A DNA stretch of 64,000 nt from Endomychus coccineus (lineage: Eukaryota; Arthropoda; Insecta; Coleoptera; Endomychidae): positions 235,084,361 through 235,148,360 of the forward strand of contig OY294067.1 in assembly GCA_958510875.1 (NCBI GenBank). The letters run 5' to 3'. A program made the translations under genes and the position numbers. Under the pieces are notes generated by a model. That model did no database searches. It was given only the letters and a program-made list of their open reading frames with translations, and was not told the origin of the DNA. The first letter of the stretch is position 1. Each line of letters begins with the position of its first letter. Shown piece by piece: positions 23,421-34,720 of this stretch.

Positions 23421-24644
23421 TTAGCATAAATCTTACTTAATGTCTGAATATCTATCCTACGATTTACAGATTTGGAATCACGTTTTATGTGAATCATCTC
23501 CAGTACAGATCTTTTATAATAATTGGTTTCCTTAGTTGAAATATTAACATTTTTGTAATAGAATTTATATATAATTCATAGCTGGGTCAAGAATCTTTAT
23601 TATATCTCTTATATATGAGGAAAAAAATTGAAAGAAACAGTTAGACTTTTGGTTGTAAAAGTACGAACATGAATGAACGCCATTATTATTATTATTAATA
23701 TATGACACGCGTAATTTCCTCTATGCTGGTGTTCTTCACTAGTTATTATTCAATGAAATATACTGTTAGATACAAATTATTTTGAATAAATGATTCCAAT
23801 TTTCATGATATATTAATTCTCAGACTTTGAACCCTATTTGCAATACGTGAAAGTAAAATTCAATGTATCGTCTGTCCAAGGTTGAAATTCATGCAGTATT
23901 TAACTCAAGTTGCAATAAAATCGTTTCAGCCAGTCCTAGCAAGAGTTCCATTACTTGAAATAACGTTAAGCCGCAATAAAATCCAACCAATTGTTATTGA
24001 TTAAATTCACTAATTTTTCAGAATGAAAGCGAGTGATTAGCTTTCATTCAACCTGTCGTAGAGATTGATGATTTTCGATTGAAATAGATAGATTCACTTC
24101 TCATATTCTTGAATAATAGAAGCGAGAATAATGGAGAGGTTTTTCACCCCAAAAAGACATCCATGCCTAGAACACCTTTCTAACTATTACGATAAGAGAG
24201 AACTAATCAAATACTCAGGTATACAAACAAAAACTTTAATTGCTAGGTTCCGTTAGGCATAAAATATTGATTGTTTACTGTCTCTCTTATAGTTTATTAT
24301 TATTCACCAGAATATACAGATAATCCTACTAATAGTGAGAATAATGATGTTGACAATTCAAAATTCAGCAAATGCATAAACAAAATTATGTGATAAAATC
24401 ATAAACTACTTCATTAAAGATGGATCCGTATTTAACGATTGAGAAATTCTCGTTTTATGGCATATTTCTCAATTACGATGTAAGATTTATAAGAATTACA
24501 GTTTTTGCAAGCCTGAATTTACGGAGAATGATTCAATTCCTGAATTAATTTAAGGAATATCAGCAAAAATTGCGAATATAGAATTTCATATTAGAATAAT
24601 CTCATAAAAATAAAAAGATAATATAATCATAATTTTCTTTGCAG
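23421..24644. other. Intron sequence, no gene seen
   Basis: AT-rich, non-coding, ending in the polypyrimidine tract and AG (24643-24644) of the exon that follows. A short ATT run lies at 23680-23698. Confidence 0.5.
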
Positions 24645-24956
24645 GTGATATCATCGTATCCTGAAGTAACCTGTCCATTTTAGAATAAACATGGTAACTA
24701 GACCTAACACTTTTCATAAAACTCCACCCACATCACGAGGAACTAGTCCGTCTAGAATTATCAACCGAAGCAATAAATCTACCCCTGCACAGTCGCCAAA
24801 TAGATCCAATAGATCTAGCCAACGATCTCCTTCGCCTCAGTTTGATGGCAGTCCTACAAGGCGACATCAAACCAAACGAGAAAAACCAATTTCAAGATCA
24901 CGTGGGAATAGCCCCTTGAAAATAAAATCTGAGCATCCAGAATCAAGGGGCAGCGA
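24645..24956 (+). CDS. Host gene exon with start codon, Ser/Pro/Arg-rich N-terminus
   Basis: Preceded by a textbook acceptor (AATTTTCTTTGCAG) and followed by donor GTGAGT at 24957. The first ATG is at 24691, leaving 46 bp of 5' untranslated sequence. The 88 complete codons encode a low-complexity, basic, Ser/Pro/Arg-rich segment with SRGTSPSR, SPNRSNRSSQRSPSPQF and SRSRGNSPLK, suggesting a disordered, phosphorylatable N-terminus. The exon ends in phase 2 (GA); the exon at 55506 starts with G, which completes GAG without a stop. The acceptor upstream implies a 5' non-coding exon outside or earlier in the window. Unlike every other long frame here it shows no mobile-element resemblance. Product not recognised. 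Confidence 0.65.
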
Positions 24957-25073
24957 GTGAGTTTGATCATTAATTTATATAAATATAATGAAGAAATAAA
25001 CACGAATAATAAAACCTTTTATTACAAAAGTCAATAATTGAACGATTATATTGATCTAATCAACAAAGGTTGT

Positions 25074-27699
25074 TAGTCCAGGAATTTAAGGAGGAAAATC
25101 GACGATTTTTGTCCGAATTTCCGCAAGGTCTAATTTTTGTCTATTCTTATGTAGTTTGACACGCTGAACACGATAGTGTAGTTTGAATTTGGATTAACCC
25201 TGTGCTCGAGAAACTATGGCCATTTTTGGACCCAAAAATGGTAGTTTTTTCGATTTATTGCGTTTTGAGACAAAACTATTGATTGTATGTAGAAACGCTT
25301 AAGCAAAAGTTATTGCAAAAATTAATACGTGATTTTTGATTCTGGTCCGAAGTCGATTCGAGGTCGTGAGCCCAAGATAGGGCCCATTTAGTGTGTTTTT
25401 TAGCACATTGAAAAATGGAGCATATGTCAAAGAGTTTCTGTTTTTTTTATATTTTGTTCGGGTGGAAGGATAGTATTTTTATTTCTATTCTTTTGGTATT
25501 ATGACTTACCTAATTTTTTGGCGCCAAAACCGGCCATTTTGAAAAATCCGTATTTTACGAGTTTCAGACGAAATAATGACGTTATCGATCTAAAACCAAA
25601 TCGATTCGGAAGATTTTATCAATTTGCAGCATATATCCGAATTTCAAGCGTTTGGGTCCAAAGACATAACTTTGGCGTCATTCTGAAAATTTTGAACAAC
25701 CGAAAAATTCAAATTTTCTCAGATTGGAAATTTTTCACGAAATCCAAATTCTACGTTCTATTAGAGGTTTTCATAGATTTTCAGTTCAAACTTGGTAATC
25801 TTCAGTTTTACTGGATGAGAAATTTTTTTGGCGACAAAATGTTTTTGAGACAAGTACAGTGGCATAGTTATGGGGTTTTGTACGCATTTAAACCGCTTAA
25901 ACTTCTACGCCAATAGTCGGAAATTATTATTGTATACACATTCAAAAACTTTCATTTATTTTCTATAAGAAAGTATCCCAGATGAATTTGCTTTGGTGGC
26001 TTCCTGTTCGAGCTATTTTGATTTTTTTAATTAAGGTTATCTTATGGAATTTCTTTTGAAAAGCTATTTAAAAAGTAAAAACATATTTGAATACCTATTT
26101 ATTATTAACGATAAAAAATAATTTATAATAAATGCTCCAGATGATCCATTTATTCAACGCAACGGCGACATAGATTTCTCAACGATCTTCTTGTTCAAAT
26201 TAACATTTCATTATTTATTTCACCACAAGCTCTTCGAATACGATTCTTCTCTATTATGAACCGGCGCGGCATAAGCTTTATCTTTCAAATAACCCCAAGC
26301 AAAAAAGTCCAGAGGATTAGAATCAGTTGAACGAGGAGGCCATGCAACTGAACCACCTCTACCAATCCATCTTTCACCGTACTTCCTATTTAGCCATTCT
26401 CGTATTTGTCTTCCAAAATGGGCAGGACAGACATCGCATTAAAGTAAATGGATCATTTTGAGCATTTATTATGAATTAATTTTTATCGTTACCAATGAAT
26501 AGGTATTTCAATATTTGTTTACTTCTTAAATGGTCTTCTAAAAGAAATTCCGAAAGATCACCTTGATTAGAAAAATCAGAATAGCTCAAACAGGAAGTCT
26601 CTAATTAAAATTTATCAAGAATACTTTTTTATAGAAAATAAATCGAAGTTTTTAAATTTGTATACAATAATAATTTCCGACCATTGGCGTAGAAGCTTAA
26701 GTCTACGCTACTGTATTTGTCTCAAGAATAATTCATTACCAAAAGAATTTCACATCTAGAAAAACTGAAGTTTACCAAGTTTGAACTAAAAAACTCGATT
26801 TGCTTAGAAGATAATAAAGAAAATGTAACAATTTTTCAAAACTTCAACACCCGCATCTCGGGAACGAAGTGATTTAGAGAAAAATTTTATATGAAAGACA
26901 CCTATTATTTTTGAGAGTTCTATACCGAAGTAATGAACGGAAAAACTGAAACACCCTGTATACATGTGAAAATACCAAAATTATTTATTAATCTTAGTTT
27001 TTTTGTTTAAATATTGGAATTTGTTATGTAACACCCTATAACGGTCACATATACACGTTTACACGTCTACCTCACACATTCACACAAAACGATTATAAGC
27101 ATTCAGGTGCATTTTAAAACATTTAAAAAAGTATAGTTTCGCGCGCGGGATCTATTGTAGCGACCCTCGCTTATTGCCACTAAATGAAATTCCGCGCTAG
27201 TTCTTAATGATGAAATTCGTTATAGCTTGGAATTATGAACGAATCTCCGTACGCTGTTTCAAACCCTAAATAGCCGATGTATTTCTCTGTAATTTGCTCC
27301 AAGACTTTTGTCGATAGACCCAAAATTGGGCCCTCTAGAGGCCCAAACACATTTATTAGGATAGCTTCATTTCTACTCAACCCAAATGGATCAGATTGAA
27401 CTTGAAATACTCGTTCTAAAAAATTCTAAAAGAACCTGCAATTTCGATTTCGTAAAAAATTTCTAACCTCAAAAATTCAGATTTTTCAGTGGTCCAAAAT
27501 TTTCAAAATGGCGCCAAAAACACGAAAAATTGAAAAATAGCCATTTTTGTGTCCAAAAAATGGTCATAGTTTTTCCAGCACCGGGTTAATCCACATTTTA
27601 ACTACACCATCGTGTTCAGCGTGTCAAAATACATAAGAATAGACCAAAATTAGACCTTGCGGAAATTCGAACAAAAAAATTCCTTAAATGCCTGGACTA
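25074..27699. mobile_element. Foldback element A (TAGTC...GACTA), with a nested transposon
   Basis: Ends TAGTCCAGGAATTTAAGG and TTAAATGCCTGGACTA are inverted. Flanks carry TGT on both sides (25071-25073, 27700-27702). The left arm runs to about 25780; the right arm, about 27400-27699, mirrors its outer part (for example the segment reading AACACGATAGTGTAGTTTGA near 25170 versus its complement near 27600). Same family as 45613-46884. The hinge is occupied by a second, nested inverted-repeat element with transposase remnant. The 132-codon frame 25518-25916 lies in the arms and has no motif; I do not call it a gene. Confidence 0.85.
25785..26965 (-). mobile_element. Tc1/mariner-type transposon nested in foldback A
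   Basis: Inverted arms: 25790-26080 versus 26480-26780 (for example TTCTACGCCAATAGTCGG near 25908 against CCGACCATTGGCGTAGAAGC near 26677). Minus-strand transposase C-terminus at 26440-26160: CPAHFGRQIREWLNRKYGER, WIGRGGSVAWPPRS, SNPLDFFAWGYLKDKAY, a frame change, then a C..C.....H.EHL tail. The QDGAPAH aspartate position reads CDVCPAH. N-terminal half missing. The right outer end is near ACACCCTGTATAC (26950-26962). Boundaries approximate. Confidence 0.7.
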
Positions 27700-28575
27700 T
27701 GTCCCATTTTAATCCGCCAGTAGCGATAATTCTGAAGCAGTGCATTGAAGCAAAAAGTGTTCCGTATAAAAAATTAACGGTTATGAGGGGGACATCTGAT
27801 GTCGTTGACTTTGCCCCCCCAGCCCCCCGGGGGCGGCGAGAACAGGGGACAACTGTCAAATCTTAAATAGAAACCCCTATTTTGTATTGCAGATTCGGAT
27901 AGGGCGTTAAAAAGTAGGTAAATTTTATCCGGGTTGTTTTCCACAATTGATGATAGATGGCGCTGCAAACGTGAAAATGTTTTTTTTTTATCAATTAAAT
28001 AGCAAGATTTTTTCCTTTGGGGTTACCTGAAAGACGTCGTCTTCCGCGATCGTCCAACCACGTGCGAGAACATGATGGAGCGAATAACTAATGCCTGTCA
28101 TGGAATTTCTCCAAACACGTTGCGGGCGTGCGTGGAGAATTTCGCTAAACGTGTACGATTGTGTCGAGACCATCATGGACACAATTTTGAGCAGTACATG
28201 TGAATTGCAATGGCGACGGACTCACACACACGCAACACGCACACTTACATGCCCATGCAACACACGAACAACCACACAGACACACAAACAGATTTTGACG
28301 TTTGCAGCGCTATCTATTACCAAATTTCAAAAACACCCCGAATAAAATTGACCTACTCTTTAACACTATCCGAATCTGCAATACAAAATAGGGGTTGCCA
28401 TTTAAGATTTGAAAGTTGCCCCCTGTTCCCGCCGCCCCCGGGGGGCTGGGGGGGGCAAAGTCAACGGCATCAGATGTCCCCCTCATAACCGTTAACTTTT
28501 TATTCGGAACACTTTTTGCTTCAATGCACTGCTTCAGAATTATCGCTACTGGCGGATTAAAATGGGACACCCAGT
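27700..28575 (+). mobile_element. Foldback element that captured a transposase C-terminus
   Basis: Arms of about 260-280 bp are inverted: 27703-27970 (GTCCCATTTTAATCCGCCAG...) and 28295-28575 (...CTGGCGGATTAAAATGGGACACC). The hinge, 28012-28204, encodes in the plus strand WGYLKDVVFRDRPTT, NMMERITNACHGIS and a final HGHNFEQYM stop, the C-terminus of a Tc1/mariner-type transposase of the same broad type as at 26.2 and 31.5 kb. The whole catalytic core is gone. Both arms contain a C-run/G-run (about 27814-27837 and 28430-28454). A CA-rich stretch (28225-28290) follows the coding remnant. Confidence 0.8.
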
Positions 28576-28581
28576 ATAGGT

Positions 28582-28640
28582 CTCTATAGATCAATCAGTG
28601 ACAGCTATTCAGCTGTGATGCCACTGATCGATGTATAGAG
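28582..28640 (+). other. Pre-miRNA-like stem-loop
   Basis: CTCTATA (28582-28588) pairs with TATAGAG (28634-28640), the next 12 bases pair 10 of 12, and ACAGCT/AGCTGT closes a 4-base loop ATTC after a 5-base bulge. Could equally be an element terminus or chance palindrome. Confidence 0.45.
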
Positions 28641-28875
28641 TCATATACTACCTCATATATTATAGTAGCTGTTGTCCGCGGGATACCCCAGCTAATACCC
28701 TTAGAAGAAAGGGTCTGTCATGTGAATTGTACGTGATTATACAAAATATATCCCTTTTGAGATTGAGGTTCGACAAATCCGTTCTTAGCGAATAGGGAAC
28801 GGATCTGTCAAGCTTTAAGTCTGTCAGCTTCATAGTTTCGGAGATTTCGTGATGAGTGATTCAGTCAGTTAGTGG

Positions 28876-29140
28876 TAAATATTCTAACCAACATTACTCA
28901 CTTCAAAACGACTGAACTTTATATGAATGTGCTTGAATAGTTGATCTATAGCAGAGCATCGAATCGCATAAGAATCTGACGGGACCAAAGTGGTGTAATT
29001 GGTGAACACCCTGGACTAGACATCCAGTGATGTGGGTTCGAATCCCGCCTATGGTTCAATGCTTTACGTTTATTCATCTTTATAATCCTATGTTAAATTA
29101 TCTAAGTTATCCTCATAATTCAGAAAATTTAATTCTATAT
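28876..29140 (+). repeat. tRNA-Ser-like SINE, copy 2
   Basis: Better preserved head at 28981-29058: A box TGGTGTAATTGGTGA, anticodon arm CTGGA-CTAGACA-TCCAG (AGA in the anticodon place), B box GGTTCGAATCC at 29035-29045. There is no long variable arm, so it is not a normal tRNA-Ser. Leader and tail match copy 1. Confidence 0.75.
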
Positions 29141-29144
29141 CTAA

Positions 29145-29899
29145 ATAGTAACAATATCGTCCAATTCATTATAAATATCAATAATTTCTGTTTGCCGTGA
29201 CTATAGATTAGATAAAAATAATTGAAATGCGATTTTTTTGCAGTCAATGGCCTGTGTTTATATACACAGTATATGGGTTGTCTCTATTGACCTGGAAACT
29301 ACATGCGTAGTATCGTTGAATTCCTCTAATCGAGGAGGGAACTAAAATATGCGTTATTGATATTCGAGGGGGATGGGACAATTTCGAAACGGAGCCAAAT
29401 TTATAATTTGTAGAGAATTAAAAATAGTGTATTCCCAATTCGTATAAAGTGATTCATTTACCACTCGGTCTACATTTCATCACAATCCGCAACTAAGAAC
29501 ATACGTTTCTTCACATTGATATTTTAATTATTAATGTGATTATTTTCATGGAGTATCGAATATAGTAGGTATGGTAGGGCCAAAACTCTCCTCTGATTGA
29601 TACATATTGTTGTTTGAGCAGGTTATAAGAAAATCTAAATTATATGAAAGATAACCTCAATTTGCAATCAGCCGTTACGTATTCTATGGCTGTCAGTACG
29701 GTCACTATAGTCAGTGAATTTAATAGTTTCAAAGAACGTGTTTGACTAAAGTTCACCTAAATCGGATAGTTAATTTCGGATGTATCAATAGTGTTAAGAA
29801 TCTGCGTACGAAAGAGACCGTCAGTATTCCTATCGCATGCCGGATATCACAATCATAGACAACGTAATTGTGAACAGTAGCCGTAAACCGTTGCAGGAC
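29145..29899. other. No gene seen
   Basis: No coding motif or known repeat recognised. Confidence 0.45.
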
Positions 29900-30009
29900 T
29901 AGCTAGAGTAGGTCTATCCTCCAGTCAATCTCCACAACATAACTTATTTTAAAAACACATTTCAATGACCCGAAATACGCTTTTCGGGATGTTTATCCTA
30001 AACTAACTT

Positions 30010-33000
30010 AACTTAATCTTTTTTTTTCGATAGGCGGAGAAATGCATTACGAACAGAGTATGGGACCCTCTCTGTCCAGTTGTTTTTTGCTTCTAGCATC
30101 AGCTATATTATTCGTGTTATTGTAATGCTCAGTTCTTCATTTAACTCTTCACGTCTATCTTCCCATTGCCTGCGCTCAAAGAAGGTGTGGTATGCCGTAT
30201 CGTACCCTTCGCAGTACCAGCAAGGGGGGTCATTTTGACATTTTATCCTAAAGAGATAATCGAAAAACCAGCCCCCTTAAGTGAAAATCGAGCTCCCCGT
30301 GTTTTCTGTTACTACATTGTTCTACATCCTTCATCAGTTTTTTGGCCCATTCTGCCTTTTCTGTATCCTCACTCCATCTATTTTGTCACTCTGCCATACC
30401 TTATCCCTCGCCTCCATTCTCTTCATTCCTATGAAGGTGTTTTTTCTTCTTCCCATGGGCACGTTATTAGGGATACAACCCGCACAGGACATCCTGATGC
30501 ACATTCTTCTTTGTATTCTTACCAGGGTTTTTTGTATTTCAGAACAGAATTTCTCTTTTTCTCCCTGGCAATTTTTTTAGGACTATAACCCCAGCACCCG
30601 CTTTCCTACTAATTTCCAGAATATGCTGTCTGAAGGAGATTGTCCAATTCGAAGATTCGTTTCTGATCTAGTTTATCTGTCTATGTTTTGGGAATAAATT
30701 CTGGGCTTCTATCATATTTTAATCTTCTCCAAGAATAGGGTTATTATATAGCCATTTCTTTGTGACAATTTTATATGCTCCCTGCTGGTTATCCTTAGCT
30801 TCGTCGCAAAGTTTAATCCAACATTGTTCCTTGGCTTTCTTTATTTCCAATTTGTTTTCTACTGTATGTCTTATATTCACTTTCAGCATTCATAGCTGCA
30901 TCTTTTTCTTGTTTACTATTCGCTCTTGTCAATCTCCTTTTAGCCAAGATGGCCTCCCGCCTGAGCTCGGCAAAGACTTCATTCCACCAGAACACTGCTT
31001 TTCTTCCTCCCGTTTTCTAACATTTCTTTCCAAGGACTTCGTTGCAAGTCTTTTCTAGTGTTTTGGCATACGTATCCGAGTTCAGTCATTGAAAACGGTA
31101 TTCCCAATATTTCTCGTGAACACATCAGTGAATCGTTCCAATATGACTTGGCGTATTTTCTGACCTATTTAAATTTTCTTCGGTATGTAGTTATCACAGT
31201 TTCGTTATTTCTCATGTCTGCATCTATCAGTTTTTACATTTTGAATTGATTTCAAAGGTGATATTATACCGGGATATCAAAAATTATCTTGGTCAAGGGT
31301 GGTTGTGGAATCTAAAACGTGCGTCTTACTTTACGTTTGAAATAATTATGTCACTGTCACACTGACATCATCAATAACCTACAAATTTCGTACCTATTTA
31401 TTTCAGTTGTAAAACAATTATGAACTACAAATTATGAAATAACGGTTTTAGTAACAAGAAAAACTAAATTACAGTAATTGTTGGAAATGTCCCCCGTTTG
31501 GTTTGATGCACAAGTTGACGGGCATCATCATGCTGTGAAAACAGTTTTGCAGCATTTCTGGTGTTATGGTTGCACATTGCTGAACTATTCTTTGTTGAAG
31601 TTCTTGCAAATTATTTACCGGAGTTGCGAAAATCTTCCATACGTTGACGAACGTCATTGACAACTTCTTCTGTACGAACTCTTGGTCAACCAGCACCTTT
31701 TTTATGAGTCACACAACCAGTTTCGCGAAACACTTCAACACAATTTGTAAGGGACGCATAAAAATTGTCCGGTAATATTGCCACGTTTGGGAAGTGCTCT
31801 CGAAAATTGTCCACACACAAACATTGACTGTATTGCCAATTTCCATTAACTAGCGCACCCGTTCGCTAAGCTTCAATCATGAAATTTTTGTGCTGTGTGG
31901 TAAGAGGCATGATTCAAAAACTGGATTAGAAAATTTCAGTACAATGACTTAACAAATTCTGACACAACAAAACATATTCAAAAATTTGAAGTAAGACATT
32001 CCACAACCACCCTTGACCAAGATAATTTTTGATTTGTAGTTCATTATTGTTTTACAACTGAAATAAATAGGTATGAAATTTGTAGGTTATTGATGATGTC
32101 AAGTAAGACACACGTTTTAGATTCCACAACCACCCTTGACCAAGATAATTTTTGATATCCCGGTATTTATCGCTTAGGTTCTGTTCGTCATTCCACGCTT
32201 TCCATCCAGAGATGTTACTCGCAGCAGCTGTGGATGGTTAGGTCTATGAAAGAGATGTGTTCATTTCTCGTCCAAGTTGATATGGTACCTGAGTTTACTA
32301 TAGACAAATCGGTCATGGAGATCATATCACTCATGACACTGCCTCTCTCTTTTATTATTGTCTCCCCGCCATGTCAGCCTCCCGTTACAATTACCAGCAA
32401 CTACACACGTTTGGGATTGCCTTCTCATCTGCCTGCCTAGAGTATCTTTCTTTCTTCTGTAGTCATAGATGCCTTCATTGAGTGAAAAGTAACAACCTAT
32501 CACAATCAGTTGTTCTAATTCTATTGTAACAGTATCCTCATTTTTCCATAGCTTGTATATTCTAAGTTTTTTAATGTTTTTATAGATCGCAACATCTATG
32601 TTCTCATCAGTATGCCATTTTCCATTTGTCGACATTTTTTTATTGGGTTATTCTACTATAACATTATATATCTTATTACGTAGAAATTGCTGTGGGAGGT
32701 CCATTGACTCTCGACTTGACACTTGTTCAAACTAGTTTGGACAATTCTAAACATTTAGTTTTTCAATTGGAGTGCTAGCTATTCTAACTGCGAACCGCTT
32801 TGCTTGTTCACTTCCAGATGTCTGTATCGGGAATTTTATGGTTCCGGTTATGTGTCCTCCTATTCCACAGGTTAGACGATAATCGTCATTGGCAAATTCT
32901 TTGAGCCATTTCCTCCCTGTCCACATTTCTGACATAGGTCGCTTCTATCCATGCCCGTACAAGTGTTTGATATACTTATGTTCCTTCTCCCAGCATCGAT

Positions 33001-33660
33001 GGCATTTTTTGAGTTCCACTTTCTCCTTAACTTGAAATATTCCCAGCCCAAGTCGGAGTTCTTTCCTAAAGATAAGGTGTTTAGCCGTGTTGGGGTCTAC
33101 TATCAGAGTTACCACTTGAGTTTCGGAATGTGACAAATTTATTGATAGTACTTTCTCATTGGTTCCAGTAATTTTTGCAAGGTTATGTTCTTTCGTGACA
33201 TCAATGCTGTTCAGATGAAGCTTAATTTTCATTCGGTGTTCCAGAAAACTACTTCTATTACCTTCTAAGCTAATTTATTTGCTTTCCCATATGTAGCAAT
33301 ATGGCTAGCATCCTATTCGCCTCACGTTCTATATTTTGGGCAAGTTTGTTCATAATGCTGTAGGTCGCCAATATTGTTTCCACTATGCTTTCGGCCGCTT
33401 CATTTCAAAAATTCGTTTCCCCAGTTGTTTATTTGAAGCATTCCCACCCGGTATATTGATACATTGATTCATGCAACCAGGGTTATCAGTTAAGAATTCA
33501 CCGACTTCCATGATCTCTGGATATCTGTTTTTAACTATTTCATTAATCCCTTTTCCCATTGCAGAGTCTTCCTTTCCCACTATTATAGCCAAGTCCCATT
33601 CGGCTCCAGGAATCAGTGGGGAGCCATGGACAATTTTTGTTTTTCCGTAGTAACTTAATC
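30010..33660 (-). mobile_element. SART/TRAS-like LINE inside telomere-like repeats
   Basis: Minus strand. ORF1 about 33610-32750: IVGKEDSAMGKGINEIVKNR, later KCHRCWEKEHKYI and a second Cys/His knuckle in another frame (gag-type nucleic-acid binding). ORF2 endonuclease from about 32635: GCYFSLNEGIYDYRRK, CVVAGNCNG (GDFN degenerated), SGWKAWNDEQNLSD, then split by a DNA transposon and resuming at 31266 as ITFEI. The linker VFWWNEVFAELRREAILAKR lies at about 30995-30940. The RT core is deleted; the C-terminal CWYCEGYDTAYHTFFE is at about 30220-30170. A poly-A (T-run 30019-30028) is followed on the minus strand by TTAGTTTAGG-type repeats. The right end also meets CCTAA repeats. Placement and domains point to the R1-clade telomeric elements; clade unproven. 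Confidence 0.75.
31269..32163 (-). mobile_element. Tc1/mariner-type element splitting the LINE endonuclease
   Basis: Ends CCGGGATATCAAAAATTATC and its complement ...GATATCCCGG, flanked by TA on both sides (31267-31268, 32164-32165). The inverted match extends some 55 bp, and a second, inner inverted pair follows. Minus-strand transposase: HTH-type N-terminus HFPNVAILPDNFYASLTNCV...VFRETGCV at about 31830-31720 and C-terminus ITPEMLQNCFHSMM...NGGHFQQLL ending at 31469, joined without the catalytic core. Removing the element and one TA restores the LINE frame (SDK-Y-NITFEI). Non-autonomous. Confidence 0.88.
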
Positions 33661-34199
33661 TGAACTGAAGTAACCTAACCTAACTTAAACTAACGTACCT
33701 AACTTTTGGTAGGAAATGAAAGTGGTGTCTTTGGATTTCTCCCTTTCACGGATTGTATAACATGCCCTGTACCACTGTAGGAGACGATGTATTTCCTCCA
33801 AGCAGCAATTCTAGGTTAGTAGGTGATTTTTTGATACCGCATTCCTACAACTGGAAACATGCTTTTCGGTATCTTTATCCTAACCTGACTTGACCTAATC
33901 TTTTTCTTTTTTTTTCTGTAGAGAGGAAATGCTTTAAGAACACCATCAGCTTTATCTATCACTTCAGGTAGTGCAGGACTCACTCTATATTACAGCATAC
34001 CTGCTAAAACCTCTCCGATCTTCATCCATATCCCGGAACCGTTTATCACATTACTTCAGGATATGGACTGCGTCTTTCTCTTTGTTTCTCGATGTTATGT
34101 CGATGTGAGTTTCCTTTGATGTTTTATGGAGATATTTAAGTTGATTAAACGTAAATATTTACATTCGTTGTATTCTTGATGTTCACGTTTATGTTTATA

Positions 34200-34720
34200 C
34201 CGTAATATGGTTGATACCCAATTTTACGGTATTTCTGTCTTAGTGATTTATCTCTCTGTGGATAACTTCCTATATGTTTCGTTTTTTACCGATGTTACGG
34301 TTTCCGAGTTTCCAGTACTTGATCGCGTTATGGATCTTTCCTGTGTGTATCTATTTTATACCAAAATATTGTTTTTCCACAATATTAAGGTACCTAAAAA
34401 ACGAAGCACACAGGAAATATCAACAAAACGATATAGTACTGAAACTACTATATCGGTTTGTTGATATTTCCTGTGTGCTTCGTTTTTTACCGATGTTACG
34501 GTTTCTGGGTTTTCAGTACTCTATCACGCTATGGATGTTTCCTGTTGTGTATCTGTTTTACCATGATGTTCTGTTTTCTGGGTTTCCAGTACTTCATCAC
34601 GCTATGGATGTTTCCTGTGGTGTTTGTACCAAAATATTGTTGTTATTCGCAATATTAAGGTACCTGTGTTTCAGTACTATATCGGTTTGTTGATATTTCC
34701 TGTATGTTTCAGTAAGTTAT
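34200..34720. repeat. Local tandem and inverted repeat block
   Basis: The phrase CAGTACT...C(A/G)C(G)(C/T)TATGGATnTTTCCTG recurs at about 34312, 34515 and 34590, and ATCGGTTTGTTGATATTTCC at about 34452 and 34681. Contains the long hairpin at 34396-34488. Confidence 0.75.
34396..34488. repeat. Near-perfect 43-bp hairpin
   Basis: Left arm 34396-34438 and right arm 34446-34488 pair at 42 of 43 positions around a 7-base loop (CTGAAAC). Confidence 0.9.

Noticed and set aside
25518..25916. 132-codon open frame
   Set aside because: Falls in the arm of foldback element A and partly in the nested element; no motif, and the matching arm of element C is broken.
28981..29058. Functional tRNA-Ser
   Set aside because: No long variable arm, acceptor stem poorly paired, and the unit recurs with fixed leader and tail, so it is a SINE.
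30166..30588. 140-codon and 99-codon plus-strand frames rich in hydrophobic residues
   Set aside because: Shadows of the minus-strand LINE ORF2 C-terminus; the sense translation carries the recognisable motifs.
34274..34693. 139-codon frame with repeated hydrophobic segments
   Set aside because: Translation of the tandem/inverted repeat block; repeats explain the apparent protein.
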